The position numbers and the translations under genes were made by a program. DNA of 64,000 nucleotides, taken from the NCBI RefSeq assembly GCF_006385175.1, contig NZ_VFIY01000010.1, positions 62,001 through 126,000 on the forward strand, given 5' to 3'. Source of the DNA: Emcibacter nanhaiensis (lineage in GTDB: Bacteria > Pseudomonadota > Alphaproteobacteria > Sphingomonadales > Emcibacteraceae). Position 1 is the stretch's first letter. Each line of letters starts with the position of its first letter. Positions 25,483 through 34,483 of the stretch are shown here, in pieces. The notes under the pieces are model-generated. The model made no database searches. It had not been told where the DNA came from and saw only the letters and a program-made list of their open reading frames with translations.

Positions 25483-27033
25483 ATGAGTTCTTTGCGACAT
25501 TTCCTCCTTCTTCTGATCGTTGTCGCCGCGGGCCTCTCCGGCTGCGGACCGGCGCCGACACCCATAATCCGGGACCAGGCGCCGTCATTGGCCGAGCCGA
25601 GCGAGGAAGAAGCGCCGCAGGAAGAAGAAACAGGGCCCCGCTTACAAATCCGTATCGCTCTTTTGCTGCCGCTCAGCGGTCCTGATTCTGAAATCGGCCA
25701 GGCCCTGCTCAACGCCGCCAACATGGCCCTGTTCGATTCCGGGGACAAACGGCTGGTCCTGCTCCCCGCCGATACCAGGGGTACCGTCCCCGGTGCCGAA
25801 GCCGCCATGAGAGAGGTCCTCTCGGCACGAGCGGATATCGTCCTCGGCCCCCTGTTTGCTGACAATGTACGGGCCATCAAGCCGCTGGCGCAGGAAGCCG
25901 GGATCAAGATCATCGCCTTTTCCACCGACCATACCGTGTCCGGTGACGGCGCCTACCTGCTCAACTTCCGCCCGGCCGAGCAGGTCAAGAGAATCCTGAC
26001 ATATGCCGCGGAACAGGGGCACGACAGTTTCGCCGCCCTGATCCCCGAAACCGCTTACGGCGAACGGGTGCTGGAAATTTTCGGCAAAACCCTGCTGCGC
26101 CTGCATCGGGACATGACCGCCGTCCAGACCTACAAACCCATGGCCAACGAACTGTTTGATCCGGTCAAGACCCTGGCCAATTACGATAGGCGGCGCCGGG
26201 AGTATCTGAATGAAGTGGATTTCCTGGAATCCCTGGGTGACGATGATGATTTCGCCCATGACCTGATGGAAGACATCAAACATCTGGAAACCCTGGGCGA
26301 AGTGGATTTCGATGCGATTCTGGTCCCTGAAGGCGGCGCCCTGCTGCGTACGCTGGCCCCATTGCTGCCCTACTATGAAATTGATCCGGCCAAGGTTAAA
26401 TTCCTCGGCACCGGCCTGTGGGACGACGCCATGCTGCGTCATGAACCGCCGCTGATCGGCGGCTGGTACGCCGCCCCGGAAAAAGGCACGAGCGACAGGT
26501 TCTTCAAGCGCTATGAAAAGACCTACGGGCTTACCGCCCCGCGCCTGGCCACCCTGGGTTATGACGCCGTCGCCCTGGCCGCGACCATGGTGCGGCAGAC
26601 CCCGGTTCCCGATTTCTCCGATGAGCGCCTGACCGATCCGGCCGGCTTCATAGGCATCGACGGCCTGTTTCGCTTCCGCACCGACGGCAGTTGCGAACGG
26701 GGCCTGGCGGTCTATGAAATCACCACCGGGGTATTCCGGGAAATCAGCCCGGCGCCGACCAGCTTTATCCCGCCGTCACGGGTGCCGCTGACGGATTCCG
26801 AGGTGGATAAAATCTTCTACGGCCTGGTCAGGCAAGGAGCTCGCCCAGAAGGTAATTCAGCAGGGGCGCTCCCTTCCCTGTTACCCGAAGATGCCCCGCG
26901 TCCTTATCAAGATATCCCTGAGCAAGAAGAGCTTCCAGGCGGCTTTGATCCAGATGATCTTCCAACGGATCTCCAATCCGCGCCTGAAACTCTGCCAGAG
27001 CAATTCCCCGGCTCAGCCGAAGACCCATCATAA
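25483..27033 (+). CDS. LppC-like lipoprotein, penicillin-binding protein activator family
   Basis: About 516 residues from the ATG at 25483; the frame opens at 25402 but the lipoprotein signal MSSLRHFLLLLIVVAAGLSGC begins here, with the lipobox Cys at residue 21. The mature protein has a type I periplasmic-binding fold (IRIALLLPLSGPDSEIGQAL, then DIVLGPLFADNVRAIKPLAQ, then IIAFSTDHTVSG, then LGYDAVALAATM) as in the N-terminal and central parts of LpoA/LppC, which stimulate class A penicillin-binding proteins from the outer membrane. Alphaproteobacterial members sit next to rsmI, as here. The last ~68 residues are Pro/Glu-rich and overlap hemW on the other strand by 206 bp. Confidence 0.88.
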   Translation: MSSLRHFLLLLIVVAAGLSGCGPAPTPIIRDQAPSLAEPSEEEAPQEEETGPRLQIRIALLLPLSGPDSEIGQALLNAANMALFDSGDKRLVLLPADTRGTVPGAEAAMREVLSARADIVLGPLFADNVRAIKPLAQEAGIKIIAFSTDHTVSGDGAYLLNFRPAEQVKRILTYAAEQGHDSFAALIPETAYGERVLEIFGKTLLRLHRDMTAVQTYKPMANELFDPVKTLANYDRRRREYLNEVDFLESLGDDDDFAHDLMEDIKHLETLGEVDFDAILVPEGGALLRTLAPLLPYYEIDPAKVKFLGTGLWDDAMLRHEPPLIGGWYAAPEKGTSDRFFKRYEKTYGLTAPRLATLGYDAVALAATMVRQTPVPDFSDERLTDPAGFIGIDGLFRFRTDGSCERGLAVYEITTGVFREISPAPTSFIPPSRVPLTDSEVDKIFYGLVRQGARPEGNSAGALPSLLPEDAPRPYQDIPEQEELPGGFDPDDLPTDLQSAPETLPEQFPGSAEDPS

Positions 27034-27997
27034 TCATTTCCTCGGCCATGGTCCGGCGATCCAGCAGCTCGTCCTGTTCGGTGGCATGGCCTGTTTCCTG
27101 CACATCCCGCAGCCAGAACTCCGGTTTGCGCCGCTGGCAGGTGGCATGCAGTCGCCCCTCTACCGTCAAGCGGCCGTGAGCGCCGGGACCGATTCCGATA
27201 TAGTCGCCGTAAGTCCAGTAGGTCATATTGTGGCGGCTTTCCTCCCCCGGTGCGGCATGGTTCGAGACCTCGTAAGCCGGCAGGCCGGCAGCGGCACAAA
27301 CCTCGCGCGTCAGGTCATACATTTCGGCCGAGGCGTCTTCATCGGGCAGGATCAGCTGCCCCTTGCGATAAGCGGCATGGAACGGCGTGCCCTTTTCCAT
27401 GGTCAGCTGATAGAGCGACAGGTGATTGGCCGCCAGATCCAGCGCTTCCTGCAGTTCCCTCTCCCACTCGGCCACAGTCTGGCCCATGCGGGCATAGATC
27501 AGGTCGAAACTGTTGCGGCGGAAATATTTCTGGGCCAGGGCGATGGCGTCCTTGGCTTCGGCGACACTATGTTCCCGGCCCAGCGCCCTGAGGTCGTCAT
27601 CCCGGAGTGACTGAATGCCGAGCGACACCCGGTTGACGCCGGCAGCGGCGAAATCGCGGAATTTTTCCGCCTCGACACTGGTGGGATTGGCCTCAAGGGT
27701 GATTTCCGCCGTGTCCGGCAGGGACCAGTTCCTGCCGATGCGGTCAATCAGACCTTCCACCGTCCGGGCCGACATCAGCGACGGGGTGCCGCCACCAAAG
27801 AAAATACTGCCGATACCACGCGGACCGCTTAAGCCCGCATAATGATCCAGCTCCCGACACAAGGCATCGAGCCACGCTGCTTCGTCGATACTTTCACGCA
27901 CATGGCTGTTGAAATCACAATAGGGGCATTTGGACCGGCAGAAGGGCCAGTGCACATAAACGGCAAGGGACTGTGCGGCGTCAGCTGTTTTGTTCAA
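26828..27997 (-). CDS. hemW: Radical SAM heme chaperone HemW
   Basis: 389 residues. Start is a TTG at 27997 with AAGG six bases upstream, inside the end of rdgB. The radical-SAM cluster motif CRSKCPYC is followed by [41 protein letters not shown] and [20 protein letters not shown] are HemW signatures. The protein binds a 4Fe-4S cluster and hands heme to respiratory targets; it lacks coproporphyrinogen-oxidase activity, unlike HemN. The 3' end overlaps the convergent lipoprotein gene by 206 bp. Confidence 0.96.
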   Translation of the reverse strand: MNKTADAAQSLAVYVHWPFCRSKCPYCDFNSHVRESIDEAAWLDALCRELDHYAGLSGPRGIGSIFFGGGTPSLMSARTVEGLIDRIGRNWSLPDTAEITLEANPTSVEAEKFRDFAAAGVNRVSLGIQSLRDDDLRALGREHSVAEAKDAIALAQKYFRRNSFDLIYARMGQTVAEWERELQEALDLAANHLSLYQLTMEKGTPFHAAYRKGQLILPDEDASAEMYDLTREVCAAAGLPAYEVSNHAAPGEESRHNMTYWTYGDYIGIGPGAHGRLTVEGRLHATCQRRKPEFWLRDVQETGHATEQDELLDRRTMAEEMIMMGLRLSRGIALAEFQARIGDPLEDHLDQSRLEALLAQGYLDKDAGHLRVTGKGAPLLNYLLGELLA

Positions 27998-28622
27998 AGC
28001 AGGCCTTGATCAGTTTGCGGAAGGCATCGGCCCGGTGGCTGATGTCATGCTTTTCTTCCGGGTCCATTTCCCCGAAAGTCTGGTGATAGCCGTCCGCCTC
28101 GAAAATGGGGTCATAGCCAAACCCGTTTTCCCCGCGCGGCGGCCAGACCAATGTCCCGTAAACACGCCCTTCAAAGGATTCGGCATGTCCTTCGGGTTCT
28201 TCCTCGCTCGGCGGCCAGGCAAGACTCAAAGCACAGCTGAAATGGGCGCTGCGTTTTTCGATATGTTTGTCTTCCAGCTCCCGGGTGAGTTTTTCCATGC
28301 CATAATCAAAGTCGCGCTCGCCGGTGTCAGGCCGGACCGCATAACGGGCGGAATAGATGCCCGGGATACCACCGAGCGGCGGCACCACCAGGCCGGAATC
28401 ATCGGCCAGGGCGACGAGGCCGGACTCACTGGCTGCTGACCTGGCCTTGAGCTCGGCATTTTCCAGGAAGGTGGCGCCTGTTTCTTCCGGTTCAGTCAGA
28501 TTTAGCTCCTCGGCGGAATAGACTTCGACACCGAAAGGATGCAGCAGTTCACTGATTTCGCGCACCTTGCCGGGATTGTGGCTGGCAACAACGAGTTTGT
28601 GCTCCCGGAATTTCCTGGCCAT
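27981..28622 (-). CDS. rdgB: XTP/dITP pyrophosphatase
   Basis: 213 residues, HAM1/RdgB family: [18 protein letters not shown], then [15 protein letters not shown], then [23 protein letters not shown], then [20 protein letters not shown]. It removes deaminated purine nucleotides (XTP, ITP, dITP) to the monophosphate. GGAGGG sits in the end of rph; the 3' end overlaps the hemW start by 17 bp, so rph-rdgB-hemW is a tightly coupled unit. Confidence 0.97.
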   Translation of the reverse strand: MARKFREHKLVVASHNPGKVREISELLHPFGVEVYSAEELNLTEPEETGATFLENAELKARSAASESGLVALADDSGLVVPPLGGIPGIYSARYAVRPDTGERDFDYGMEKLTRELEDKHIEKRSAHFSCALSLAWPPSEEEPEGHAESFEGRVYGTLVWPPRGENGFGYDPIFEADGYHQTFGEMDPEEKHDISHRADAFRKLIKACFEQNS

Positions 28623-28625
28623 GGC

Positions 28626-29342
28626 TCAGCCCTCCAGAACCTCTTTCTGCTTTTTGACGAGCTGGGACACGCCGATTTTGGCAAGCCGCATCAGGCGCAG
28701 CAGTTCTTCCTCGCTGAAGGGTTCTTCTTCCGCCGTGCCCTGGATTTCCACAATCCGGCCGTCGCCGGTCAGCACGAAGTTAGCGTCCGTCGCGGCGGCG
28801 CTGTCCTCGTCATAATCCAGATCCAGCACCGGGGTTCCTTCATAAATCCCGCAGGACACGGCCGCTACTTCGGTGGTGATCGGCATTTTCTCGATCAGGC
28901 CGTCGGCCAGCATGCGTTTGAAACACTGATAGAGCGCCACATAAGCGCCGGTGATGGAGGCGGTGCGGGTGCCCCCGTCAGCCTGGATCACGTCACAGTC
29001 GATCCGGACCTGACGTTCGCCAATGGCTTCCATGTCGCAGACGGCGCGCAGGGCGCGGCCGATCAGGCGCTGGATCTCCTGGGTGCGGCCAGATTGCTTG
29101 CCGCGGGCAGCTTCACGGCCCATACGGCTGTGGGTGGAACGGGGCAGCATGCCATATTCGGCAGTGACCCATCCCTGCCCGGTGTCGCGCAGGAACGGCG
29201 GCGCCTTGTCTTCAAGCGTGGCGGTGCACAGGACATGGGTGTCACCGAATTTGGCCAGACAGGAGCCTTCGGCATATTTGGAAAATCCGATTTCAAGTTT
29301 GACGTCTCTGAGCTGGTCGGGTGTACGGCCGGAAGGTCGCAT
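28626..29342 (-). CDS. rph: Ribonuclease PH
   Basis: 238 residues, complete. [81 protein letters not shown] and [12 protein letters not shown] are the standard RNase PH blocks. Phosphorolytic 3'-5' exoribonuclease trimming tRNA and rRNA ends. Divergent from hrcA across a 138-bp gap; a GAGGAG site lies before the ATG. The rph/hrcA divergence is a common alphaproteobacterial arrangement. Confidence 0.98.
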   Translation of the reverse strand: MRPSGRTPDQLRDVKLEIGFSKYAEGSCLAKFGDTHVLCTATLEDKAPPFLRDTGQGWVTAEYGMLPRSTHSRMGREAARGKQSGRTQEIQRLIGRALRAVCDMEAIGERQVRIDCDVIQADGGTRTASITGAYVALYQCFKRMLADGLIEKMPITTEVAAVSCGIYEGTPVLDLDYDEDSAAATDANFVLTGDGRIVEIQGTAEEEPFSEEELLRLMRLAKIGVSQLVKKQKEVLEG

Positions 29343-29480
29343 AAAAATCTCTCCTCATTCCTGTGCAATTCCCGTTGTTCTATCCCTATCCCGCGCCAAC
29401 GTCCACCCCAATAGTCGGTTCAGCCGTTTTTTCGCACGCAAATTATTGAAATTTCCCACAGGAAGAATAGATTCAGGATC

Positions 29481-30521
29481 ATGCTTCTGGAAACACTGAA
29501 CGACAGATCGCGGGATATCTTCCGTCATATTGTGGATGCCTATCTGACGACAGGCGACCCGGTCGGATCGCGCACCCTGTCGAAAATTCTGACCAACCCG
29601 CTGTCACCGGCCTCCATCCGCAACGTGATGGCCGACCTGGAAGACAGCGGCCTGATCTATTCGCCCCATACCTCTGCCGGGCGCATTCCAACCGAGCTGG
29701 GACTGCGCATGTTTGTGGACGGCCTTCTGGAGGTAGGTAACCTGTCGGAAGACGAACGCACCAATATCCGCATCAAGTGCCATGAAAAAGGCAGCCGTCT
29801 GGAGGAAATCCTGCCCCAGGCCACCAGCCTGCTGTCCGGCCTGTCCCAGTGCGCCAGCATCGTCATGGCGCCGAAATATGAACGCCCCCTGAAACATATC
29901 GAATTTGTTCATCTCGGCCCCGGCCGGGCCCTGGTGGTGCTGGTCAGCGAAGGCGACGATGTGGAAAACCGTATTATCGAGGTGCCGCACGGCCTGACGC
30001 CGTCCGCCCTGACCCAAGCCGGCAATTATCTCAATGCCCGCATGGTCGGCCGCACCTTCGCCGAAGCCCAGAAAATCATCCAGCAGGAATTGCAGCAGCA
30101 GAAAGCGGAACTGGACAAACTGACCCAGCAGGTTGTGGAACAGGGCCTGGCAGTGCGCGCCGGAAAGGAAGGCGGCCTGTCCGACACCCTGATCGTCCGT
30201 GGCCGGTCAAACCTGCTGGATAATGTCGAGGCCCGGGAAGACCTGGAACGGATCAGGACCCTGTTTGACGACCTGGAAACCAAGAATGACCTGATCAGTC
30301 TCCTGGACCTGGCCAAAAATGCCGAAGGTGTAAGAATTTTTATCGGTTCGGAAAATAAGCTCTTTTCCCTTTCCGGATCTTCTGTTATCGCATCCCCCTA
30401 TATGGACGCGGACAATAACATTCTGGGAGTGATCGGCGTAATCGGCCCGACAAGGTTGAATTATGCCCGTATCATCCCCATTGTTGACTATACCGCCAAG
30501 GTGATTGGAAACATCCTTTAA
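29481..30521 (+). CDS. hrcA: Heat-shock repressor HrcA
   Basis: 346 residues. N-terminal winged helix: LNDRSRDIFRHIVDAYLTTG, then VGSRTLSKIL, then PASIRNVMADLEDSGLIYSPHTSAGRIPTE; then GAF-like and dimerisation regions. HrcA binds CIRCE inverted repeats in front of groESL and sometimes hrcA. No CIRCE (TTAGCACTC-N9-GAGTGCTAA) is visible in this window, so its target is likely elsewhere. Followed 18 bp later by grpE. Confidence 0.97.
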   Translation: MLLETLNDRSRDIFRHIVDAYLTTGDPVGSRTLSKILTNPLSPASIRNVMADLEDSGLIYSPHTSAGRIPTELGLRMFVDGLLEVGNLSEDERTNIRIKCHEKGSRLEEILPQATSLLSGLSQCASIVMAPKYERPLKHIEFVHLGPGRALVVLVSEGDDVENRIIEVPHGLTPSALTQAGNYLNARMVGRTFAEAQKIIQQELQQQKAELDKLTQQVVEQGLAVRAGKEGGLSDTLIVRGRSNLLDNVEAREDLERIRTLFDDLETKNDLISLLDLAKNAEGVRIFIGSENKLFSLSGSSVIASPYMDADNNILGVIGVIGPTRLNYARIIPIVDYTAKVIGNIL

Positions 30522-30539
30522 AGACAAGAAGAACAAGAT

Positions 30540-31139
30540 ATGACCGAGAACACAGAGCATACCCAGGAAAAACCTGAAGAGCAGGCCGCTGACGCAGAAG
30601 GCGCACCCGCTGAACAGACAGCAGAACAGTCCGCTGATGACGCCCTGGCGGCGGCCATGGCGGAAATCGCCGACCTGAAGGACAAACTGCTCAGAGCCGT
30701 TGCCGAAACCGAGAACCTGCGCCGGCGCGCCGAGAAAGAACGTCAGGATGCCAGCAACTATGCCGTTACCGCCTTTGCCCGCGACCTGCTGCCGGTCAGT
30801 GACAACCTGCGCCGGGCGCTGGACAGCCTGCCCGAGGATGCCGACGGAAATGAAACCCTCAAGGCCCTGGTGGAAGGCGTGGAGATGACCGAACGCGAAC
30901 TGCTCAACAATTTCGAGAAGCACGGCATTCGCATGGTCGACCCCAAAGGGGAAAAATTCGATCACAATCTGCACCAGGCCATGTTTGAAGTTCCCAACAG
31001 CGGGGAAGCGGATGGCACAGTCGTCCAGGTCATGCAGGTGGGATATACCCTGAAAGACCGCCTGTTGCGCCCGGCCATGGTTGGTGTCGCCAAAGGCGGA
31101 TCCGGCGAAAAAACCGAACATGTGGACACCACCGCCTAA
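30540..31139 (+). CDS. grpE: Nucleotide exchange factor GrpE
   Basis: 199 residues. An acidic Gln/Glu/Ala-rich N-terminus, a long helix ([34 protein letters not shown]), and the beta domain with [20 protein letters not shown] and [24 protein letters not shown]. It releases ADP from DnaK. Second gene of an hrcA-grpE unit closed by a strong terminator, separate from dnaK-dnaJ 3.3 kb away. Confidence 0.97.
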   Translation: MTENTEHTQEKPEEQAADAEGAPAEQTAEQSADDALAAAMAEIADLKDKLLRAVAETENLRRRAEKERQDASNYAVTAFARDLLPVSDNLRRALDSLPEDADGNETLKALVEGVEMTERELLNNFEKHGIRMVDPKGEKFDHNLHQAMFEVPNSGEADGTVVQVMQVGYTLKDRLLRPAMVGVAKGGSGEKTEHVDTTA

Positions 31140-31163
31140 CCTTAAGACAATATTCATGAATTG

Positions 31164-31190
31164 AGGCCAGTCTACGAACTGGCCTTTTTT
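31164..31190 (+). terminator. Rho-independent terminator after grpE
   Basis: Perfect 8-bp stem AGGCCAGT / ACTGGCCT with loop CTACGA and a T run, 24 bp after the grpE stop. Confidence 0.95.
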
Positions 31191-31252
31191 ATTGCCATGC
31201 TATATTGGTAAAACAAGATTTTTTTCATTGAGGCGAGTTAAGGTGCTTGATC

Positions 31253-32155
31253 GTGTGTAGGCGAGTATTTCCCGCGGTATTTTTGTTTTTCTTGATGCTT
31301 TCCCTTTCGTTCGCCGCGAAAGCCAAGGAAGAATTTGTCATTGCCTCCATCAGTGAAAAACCTTCGGAAGAAGTAAAGAAATTCAAGAAGCTTGCTGAAC
31401 ACCTGCAGGAAAGCCTTGAAGAATTCGGCTATACCCGGAGCCGCGTCTTTATCGCACGCGACACTGAGGCCGTTGCCAAAGCCTTTCGCGACGGTGTTGT
31501 GGATATTTTCATGGACAGCCCCCTGGTGGTCGAAAAAGTGAACGACCTGGCCGACAGCAAAACGGTCCTCCGACGCTGGAAAAAAGGCACCGCCCATTAC
31601 CACAGTGTCATCTTTACCCTCAGGGACAGCCCCATAGAGGCGCTTCCCGACCTGGTCGGAAAGACGATTGCCTTCGACGACCCCGCGTCTACAACCGGCC
31701 ATATAATGCCCCGGATATTGTTTCAGGATGAGGGCCTGCCGCTGAAGGAAGCCCGTCCGGGGGAAAATGATGATTTCGGCAGTGATGCGGTCAACTTTTT
31801 CTTTTCCGGTCATGACGAAAATACCCTGACCTGGGTCCTGCACCAGAGAGCGGATGCCGGCGCCATGTCCAACATCAAGCTGGAAAGGCTGTCAAATGCA
31901 GACATGACCAAGCTGAAAATCATCAGCCGGTCCAGGTTATTGCCGCGTCATGCGGTAACAGTGTCCCCGCACCTGTCTGACGACGCGACCGCTAAAATCA
32001 TAAATGTCCTGACGACGCTCGACCTGACGAAAGAAGGCCGGAAGATTCTGAAAAAGGCTGAAAAAACCACCAAATTCGATATTATGCCGCCATCGGAAAC
32101 AACTTATATCAGGGAACTTTACGTCCGATTAAAAGACAGCTCTCTGAACAAATAA
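31253..32155 (+). CDS. PhnD-like periplasmic substrate-binding protein
   Basis: About 300 residues from a GTG at 31253 (AAGGTG seven bases upstream; the TTG at 31247 is too close to it). Signal peptide CRRVFPAVFLFFLMLSLSFAAKA. The body follows the phosphate/phosphite/phosphonate (PhnD/transferrin-like) binding fold: FVIASISEKPSEEVKKFKKL, then DGVVDIFMDSPLVVEKVND, then LPDLVGKTIAFDDPASTTG, then LHQRADAGAMSN. No ABC permease or ATPase is nearby. The sensor kinase starts 25 bp downstream, so the protein more likely presents a ligand to that kinase than feeds a transporter. Ligand unknown; in similar PhnD-like proteins it is often not phosphonate. Confidence 0.82.
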   Translation: MCRRVFPAVFLFFLMLSLSFAAKAKEEFVIASISEKPSEEVKKFKKLAEHLQESLEEFGYTRSRVFIARDTEAVAKAFRDGVVDIFMDSPLVVEKVNDLADSKTVLRRWKKGTAHYHSVIFTLRDSPIEALPDLVGKTIAFDDPASTTGHIMPRILFQDEGLPLKEARPGENDDFGSDAVNFFFSGHDENTLTWVLHQRADAGAMSNIKLERLSNADMTKLKIISRSRLLPRHAVTVSPHLSDDATAKIINVLTTLDLTKEGRKILKKAEKTTKFDIMPPSETTYIRELYVRLKDSSLNK

Positions 32156-32180
32156 CCATGTCCCTGCGCTGAAAAATAGA

Positions 32181-33749
32181 ATGAAACGACTCTGGACCAA
32201 GAGTATACGCACCAAATTGCGCCTGTTTACAGCTTCCGTCATTATTCTGGTGACGGGGGCAACGACCTATTTCACAACAGCGATCTCGCGGCAGGAACTG
32301 ATCGGCCAACAGGTTCGCGACAGTGTTACCTCGGTGGAGACCATATCCTCAATCATTGCCGATGACGTGTACTATCTGAACAGCGTGAATATCCGGGATT
32401 ACCTGCGTTCCCTCTCCGCCAACAGGAATATCGTTGAAAGTTTTGTACTGGACCACAACCGCGAAGTCCTTACCGACGGCACTACGGAAAACGCCCTGAG
32501 GGGAGAGAATGCCTCGGCATTATTTCCTCAATCCCTGTTCGATCAAAAACAGATCAGTGCCCACAATCTTGCGGACCATTATTGGGTCGGCGGTCCGGTA
32601 AAAATCTCCAAAGAGGATACGATAGGCTATATTTTTGTAAAATATTCCCTGCAACGCACCAATGCCACCATCGATAAACAACTTCTTGAACAACTGGCGA
32701 TTGCCTGTTTCTGCGCGGCCATCGCCCTGTTCCTGTCCAGCATTTTTGCCAACCATATTACAAAGCCGCTGGCCGACCTGACCGGCAAGGCGAAGCGCAT
32801 TGCCCAAGGCGAGAAAAATGTCGCCCTCAAGGTCAAGGGACAAGATGAAATTGCCGAACTCGGGCATGCCTTCGAACAGATGGTGGAGCATCTTCATGCC
32901 TCCAATGCGGAACTGAAGGAACTGAGCGACAACCTGGATAATGAAGTACGCGCCAGGACTGCAGAGCTGGAAGAACGGGGCGAAGCCCTCCGGGACGCCC
33001 GTGATCGGGCCGAGGCCGCCAACCGGGCGAAGTCAAATTTCCTGGCGGTGATGACCCACGAACTCAGGACACCGATGAATTCGCTGCTCGGCATGCTCGA
33101 CCTGATCCGTTCCACAGAACTCTCCGACAAACAACGGGACTATGTCGAGACGGCGAAAAGTTCCGGTGACATGCTCCTGACCATCATCAACGATATTCTG
33201 GATCTCTCCAAAATCGAGGCCAATAAACTGGACCTTGAATATACTTCTGTACCGGTGGAAGAATTCCTCGAGGATATCGTCGACATCTACTTCTACCGGG
33301 CGCGGGACAAGGGCCTGACCATTGACCTGGACATTTCACCCAACATACCCGGGGAAATCGAAACCGATCCGGACCGCCTCAAACAGGTTCTGGCCAACTT
33401 TATGGACAATGCCATTAAGTTTACGGAAAAGGGGTCCGTAATCCTCCGGGCTTATCCCTGCGAGATCGGCAAACCGCTAACCGAAGCCATTTGCTTCTCT
33501 GTCCGGGATACCGGCAAAGGTATTTCGGAAAAGAACAAGAAAAATATCTTCAAGGAATTCACCCAGGAAGATGCCTCCATCACCCGCAAATTCGGCGGCA
33601 CCGGGCTGGGCCTGGCCATCAGCAAGAAACTGACCGAACTGATGGACGGGGTCATTGGCTTCGAAAGCAAGGAAGGTGAAGGCAGCATGTTCTACTGCCG
33701 TCTTCCCGTCAGCCATAAATCCAACGGCTCCCGCGACGCCGCTCAGTGA
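32181..33749 (+). CDS. Membrane sensor histidine kinase, HAMP-HisKA-HATPase
   Basis: 522 residues. TM1 about 12-34, a periplasmic sensor of about 140 residues, TM2 near 170-195, then HAMP (ITKPLADLTGKAKRIAQGEK), a coiled linker, HisKA with MTHELRTPMN (His about residue 291), N box QVLANFMDNAIKFTEKG, G1 VRDTGKGIS and G2 GGTGLGLAIS. No receiver domain. Couples with the PhnD-like protein immediately upstream. No response regulator follows; the nearest is the single-domain regulator at 37657-38196. The 3' end overlaps the convergent PCu(A)C gene by 7 bp. Confidence 0.93.
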   Translation: MKRLWTKSIRTKLRLFTASVIILVTGATTYFTTAISRQELIGQQVRDSVTSVETISSIIADDVYYLNSVNIRDYLRSLSANRNIVESFVLDHNREVLTDGTTENALRGENASALFPQSLFDQKQISAHNLADHYWVGGPVKISKEDTIGYIFVKYSLQRTNATIDKQLLEQLAIACFCAAIALFLSSIFANHITKPLADLTGKAKRIAQGEKNVALKVKGQDEIAELGHAFEQMVEHLHASNAELKELSDNLDNEVRARTAELEERGEALRDARDRAEAANRAKSNFLAVMTHELRTPMNSLLGMLDLIRSTELSDKQRDYVETAKSSGDMLLTIINDILDLSKIEANKLDLEYTSVPVEEFLEDIVDIYFYRARDKGLTIDLDISPNIPGEIETDPDRLKQVLANFMDNAIKFTEKGSVILRAYPCEIGKPLTEAICFSVRDTGKGISEKNKKNIFKEFTQEDASITRKFGGTGLGLAISKKLTELMDGVIGFESKEGEGSMFYCRLPVSHKSNGSRDAAQ

Positions 33750-34216
33750 TGACCGGAATGATCATGTCCCTGCATCGGCGCCTGTTTCATGACATGGGCA
33801 GTCACTTCCACATCACCGGCTTTCTCAAATGTCAGGATCAGGGGGAAACTGTCTCCTTCTGACAATTTTTCCTTAACATCGAAAATCATGACGTGATAAC
33901 CGCCGGGGGCAAACATCACCATCTTCCCGGCAGGAGCGTCGACATGGTCCACCTGGCGCATTTTCATCACCCCCTGGTCGTGGATATGCTCATGCAGTTC
34001 AGCCCGCTCCGACAAGGTGGTTTTGACGGCGAGCAACCTGTCATCTTCCGCCCCGTTGTTCTTCAGCATGAAATAAGCGGCACCGGTCCGCCCGGCCATA
34101 AACACCGGCCTTGCCCAGGCGTTGGTCACTTCGATCTGCGTCTCATCGGCAGAAGCGATGGAGACAAATGATAGTGACATGAAGGCTGCAAAAATAGTTA
34201 CAAATATGGCGCGCAT
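33743..34216 (-). CDS. PCu(A)C copper chaperone
   Basis: About 157 residues from the ATG at 34216 (signal peptide MRAIFVTIFAAFMSLSFVSIASA); the frame opens further upstream but without a signal. The DUF461/PCu(A)C core TNAWARPVFMAGRTGAAYFML is followed by copper ligands ELHEHIHDQGVMKMR and GGYHVMIFDVK, and a His/Met-rich tail (MQGHDHSGHH). A periplasmic Cu(I) carrier for cytochrome oxidase CuA-site assembly. Divergent from dnaK. Confidence 0.93.
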   Translation of the reverse strand: MRAIFVTIFAAFMSLSFVSIASADETQIEVTNAWARPVFMAGRTGAAYFMLKNNGAEDDRLLAVKTTLSERAELHEHIHDQGVMKMRQVDHVDAPAGKMVMFAPGGYHVMIFDVKEKLSEGDSFPLILTFEKAGDVEVTAHVMKQAPMQGHDHSGHH

Positions 34217-34336
34217 GACTTGGTATTTTCCTGTAAATGAAACGCGATAATTTTCGTTCTGGTCTGGTTCCTGATCATTAATAGCGCAATATGCCCGTTT
34301 CAAGGCGCAAAAAATATAATTTTTGGCAATTATCGC

Positions 34337-34364
34337 CTTGCAGCGTTGGAAAACACCCCTATAT
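34337..34364 (+). promoter_or_regulatory. RpoH (sigma-32) promoter for dnaKJ
   Basis: CTTG at 34337-34340, a 17-base spacer, CCTATAT at 34358-34364: matches the alphaproteobacterial heat-shock consensus CTTG-N17/18-CYTATNT. The predicted start of transcription is about 110 bases before the dnaK ATG, leaving a sizeable 5' leader. Confidence 0.75.
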
Positions 34365-34483
34365 AACCCTCATAAACCAGACGCTGCCGGACTGCGGCGG
34401 AAATTTTTGAAGTAACTGAAAAATGGTATCCCGTGCGATGCATGTGATGGTCGAACGGAATAGCCGCAAGACAGAGGATTATA

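Noticed and set aside
29343-29480. CIRCE operator before hrcA
   Set aside because: No TTAGCACTC-N9-GAGTGCTAA or near match on either strand.
30207-31157. 316-codon frame antisense to hrcA-grpE
   Set aside because: Shadow of two well-conserved genes; no family features.
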